DNA of 64,000 nt from an uncultured Muribaculaceae bacterium. Lineage in GTDB: Bacteria > Bacteroidota > Bacteroidia > Bacteroidales > Muribaculaceae. The DNA is taken from positions 216,167 through 280,166 of the forward strand of contig CAJOFM010000002.1 of NCBI GenBank assembly GCA_905233915.1. Reading direction: 5' to 3'. Below the pieces are notes generated by a model. It ran no database searches, was not told the DNA's origin, and worked only from the letters and a program-made list of their open reading frames with translations. A program made the position numbers and the translations under genes. Positions 62,323 to 64,000 of this stretch are shown one piece after another (position 1 is the first letter of the stretch; the number at the start of each line of letters is the position of its first letter).

Positions 62323-63174
62323 ATGAAAACAATTCAACTGAACAATGGTGTGGAGATGCCTGCACTGGGATTTGGCGTATTCAGACTCTCACCAGCCGAA
62401 TGTGAACGCTGCGTGCTGGACGCCATCGAGATTGGCTACCGCAGCATCGACACGGCCCAAGACTATAAGAATGAAGAAGGTGTGGGCGCTGCCATCAAGA
62501 AGTGCGGCATCCCGCGCGACCAGCTGTTCATCACCACCAAGGTGTGGATCAGCAACGCCGGCGAGCAGCGTGCGGCACTAAGCATCGATGAGTCGCTGCG
62601 CAAACTGCGCACCGACTATGTTGACCTGCTGCTAGTGCATGAGCCCTATGGTGACTGCTATGGCACCTATCGAGCCATGGAAAAAGCCTATCAGGCTGGC
62701 AAAGCAAGGGCCATCGGACTGAGCAACTTCTATAACGTGCGTTTTATCGACATCGCCGAGCACATGGACATCAAGCCCGCTGTGCTGCAGCTCGAGACGC
62801 ATGTGTTTGCCCAGCAAAAGGCCATGCGTGCACTCATCAGGGACTATGGCACCCAACTCATGGCATGGGGACCGTTGGCACAAGGACGACACGGTTTCTT
62901 TGAAAACGAGACACTCAAGGCCATCGGTGCAAAATACGGCAAAACCAATGCCCAAATGGCCCTCAACTGGTTAGTGTCACAAGACATCATGCCGGTGCCC
63001 AAGACCTCGCACAAGGAGCGCATGGCAAGCAATCTGGATATCTTTGACTTTGAACTCTCCAGCGAGGACATGGAGGCCATTGGCCGCTTAGATCAAGGCG
63101 AAAAGCTCATCAACGACTTCAACAACGACACCGACCTGGCACAAATGTTCCTGGGCCTCAAGCCGTGGAGTTAG
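62323..63174 (+). CDS. aldo/keto reductase
   Basis: This NADPH-dependent TIM-barrel reductase has 283 residues, typical for the 2,5-diketo-D-gluconate reductase-like group. The tetrad is visible as Asp44 and Tyr48 (SIDTAQDYKNE), Lys73 (TTKVW) and His106 (LLVHEPYG). The signature AIGLSNFYNVRF and the cofactor motif VPKTSHKERMASNLDIF are intact. The physiological substrate is unknown. It has its own promoter and is the last chromosomal gene before a likely integrated element. Confidence 0.93.
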   Translation: MKTIQLNNGVEMPALGFGVFRLSPAECERCVLDAIEIGYRSIDTAQDYKNEEGVGAAIKKCGIPRDQLFITTKVWISNAGEQRAALSIDESLRKLRTDYVDLLLVHEPYGDCYGTYRAMEKAYQAGKARAIGLSNFYNVRFIDIAEHMDIKPAVLQLETHVFAQQKAMRALIRDYGTQLMAWGPLAQGRHGFFENETLKAIGAKYGKTNAQMALNWLVSQDIMPVPKTSHKERMASNLDIFDFELSSEDMEAIGRLDQGEKLINDFNNDTDLAQMFLGLKPWS

Positions 63175-63368
63175 GAATGAGGTATCAGTAATTAAATCCC
63201 ATTCATAAAACTAAAAAGATAGAGTGGTAATAGAAAAGTAACCAGAACTATATATGTCCCCCCGAATAGAGACCACCTAACCTCCTAGATAATCAACCCA
63301 TTACATTGCGCCCACTGTGAGTTTCACTGATTATCATGGAAATACTTCCGTCCAATTGTTCAAGTAAA

Positions 63369-63401
63369 AATGCGCTGTATCTTAAACAGACACAGCGCAT
63401 T
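63369..63401 (+). terminator. hairpin upstream of the element boundary
   Basis: AATGCGCTGT (63369-63378) pairs with ACAGCGCATT (63392-63401) around a 13-nt loop, followed by GCTTATTTGC. It could terminate the aldo/keto reductase transcript, although it is 195 bp after that stop. Confidence 0.5.
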
Positions 63402-63412
63402 GCTTATTTGCT

Positions 63413-63427
63413 TGGTACCCAGAGCCG
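63413..63427. other. candidate attachment-site core (tRNA 3'-end-like)
   Basis: TGGTACCCAGAGCCG reads on the minus strand as CGGCTCTGGGTACCA, which looks like the end of a tRNA gene (half T-stem, acceptor strand, discriminator, CCA). The rest of a tRNA is not present. This is what remains at one end when an element integrates into the 3' end of a tRNA gene, with the full tRNA expected at the far end. An acceptor starting with A would be unusual, so confidence is low. Confidence 0.3.
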
Positions 63428-63446
63428 CAATTGAAAATATTAAATC

Positions 63447-63545
63447 CGCTTAAATGGCATTCAATTGAAAACCCTTTAATTTTGCTTATTATCCATTGAT
63501 TTTCAACATATTACAAAAACTCTCGGATTTAAGCGCATTTAAGCG
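63447..63545. repeat. candidate integrase arm-site repeats
   Basis: ATTTAAGCG occurs twice in a row at 63527-63535 and 63537-63545, and its reverse complement (CGCTTAAAT) at 63447-63455. The sites lie just upstream of the integrase gene, where tyrosine recombinases of integrative elements usually bind. Confidence 0.45.
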
Positions 63546-63591
63546 TTTTGCAAGGTTTTTAGCAGTTGTGGGGAAAATGTGGGGAAAAAAT

Positions 63592-63623
63592 TTTGGTCAT
63601 TTAAAGGATAAGTATTACCTTTG
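63592..63623 (+). promoter_or_regulatory. integrase promoter
   Basis: TTTG at 63592-63595 and TACCTTTG at 63616-63623, 20 bp apart, match the Bacteroidota consensus fully. The leader is about 37 bases. Confidence 0.75.
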
Positions 63624-63666
63624 TATAAAGCAATTTACACACTATCCCAACAACCATAAAAAAGAC

Positions 63667-64000
63667 ATGAAAGTTACATTTATCATCAAAAAATCGGCAA
63701 AAAGGTATGACACGGAATCGATGGCCACCATATATTTGCGACTGAGGGATGGCAGGAGATTGGATTCAGTTGCCCAGACAGAACTCACCATCAATCCTAA
63801 TCTTTGGGACGAGAAGAATGAGTGTGTCAAGTCGAAGGCTATTTGTGACCCAAGGCTTCGTACAGAGACCAATGAAGAACTCCGGAAACTCAAAGGCTTT
63901 ATCGAGAGGGAATATGAACGGGACAAGGACAATCTGGATAAAGACTGGCTTAAAGCTGTCCTTGTCAGATATTATCATCCCGAACAGTTCACACCTGAAG
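63667..64000 (+). CDS. tyrosine recombinase/integrase (partial, C-terminus off the right edge)
   Basis: The first 111 residues of a CTnDOT-type site-specific integrase are visible. VTFIIKKSAKRYDTESMATIYLRLRDG is the arm DNA-binding domain, and LTINPNLWDEKNECVKSKA is the motif that follows it in Bacteroidota integrases. The core-binding domain would begin where the window ends. It reads into the presumed element to the right, so that element (conjugative or mobilisable) starts near 63.4 kb. Confidence 0.88.
   Translation, partial: MKVTFIIKKSAKRYDTESMATIYLRLRDGRRLDSVAQTELTINPNLWDEKNECVKSKAICDPRLRTETNEELRKLKGFIEREYERDKDNLDKDWLKAVLVRYYHPEQFTPE

Larger units (their letters stand above)
63175..63666. 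other. boundary region between chromosome and integrated element
   Basis: The 492 bp hold no gene. In order: a hairpin (63369-63401), a candidate attachment core (63413-63427), repeats that could bind integrase (63447-63545), a GTGGGGAAAAT-type direct repeat just before 63590, and the integrase promoter (63592-63623). Confidence 0.55.

Noticed and set aside
63413..63427. Complete tRNA gene at the right end
   Set aside because: Only the 3' fragment pattern is present; D-arm and anticodon arm sequences are absent on either side.

Overview
The window looks like a chromosomal segment of a gut Bacteroidales (phylum Bacteroidota), probably close to Muribaculaceae or Prevotellaceae; the family is an inference. 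The evidence is a SusC/SusD polysaccharide utilisation locus with a hybrid two-component regulator, DUF4105 and OMP_b-brl outer-membrane families, BspA-like LRR and dockerin proteins, a CTnDOT-type integrase, and promoters with the Bacteroidota -7 box TAnnTTTG. No rRNA or complete tRNA gene was seen.

Layout. 1-5.9 kb (minus): a partial InlB-repeat surface protein, a DUF4105 membrane protein, an RluA-type pseudouridine synthase and an acyltransferase-3 protein. 5.98-22.6 kb (minus): a compact division and cell-wall (dcw) cluster in the order rsmH-ftsL-ftsI-murE-mraY-murD-ftsW-murG-murC-ftsQ-ftsA-ftsZ, followed by serS; mraZ is not at its usual place before rsmH. 23-26.1 kb (plus): lysA, an Lrp/AsnC regulator and a mannose-1-phosphate guanylyltransferase. 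26.1-31 kb (minus): ssb, an argC homologue without its catalytic cysteine, argR, a patatin and a membrane-bound LytTR regulator. 31-36.6 kb (plus): a LiaF-like protein, an outer-membrane barrel, a BamE-like protein, a CAT-like acetyltransferase and a GNAT/zinc-ribbon/PNPOx fusion. 36.6-38.2 kb (minus): a 5'-nucleotidase with a small beta-grasp-like partner.

38.4-52.8 kb (minus) is a complete fructan utilisation locus: fructokinase, fructose permease, two GH32 enzymes, a DUF4960 glycan-binding protein, SusD, SusC and a hybrid two-component regulator. Its gene order matches, from memory, the Bacteroides thetaiotaomicron levan locus (BT1754-BT1763). Fructan would be bound and cut at the surface, imported by SusCD, trimmed by periplasmic GH32, carried in by the permease and phosphorylated by the kinase. 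The regulator has a sensor, a His phosphoacceptor helix, a receiver and an AraC domain, but no HATPase domain. 53.3-62 kb holds a membrane protein, a membrane-anchored AraC regulator, two exported alpha/beta hydrolases, an LRR/GLUG surface protein and a dockerin protein. An aldo/keto reductase follows, and the window ends in the integrase of an element that continues to the right.

The strongest unexplained pattern is a family of tandem repeats with a strict 7-bp period, found at nine places. Each lies just 3' of a gene's stop codon, overlapping it in three cases. The unit sequence differs between sites, but nearly every unit carries a stop triplet in the sense direction of the preceding gene. 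Because 7 leaves remainder 1 when divided by 3, any three successive stop-bearing units put a stop in all three frames.
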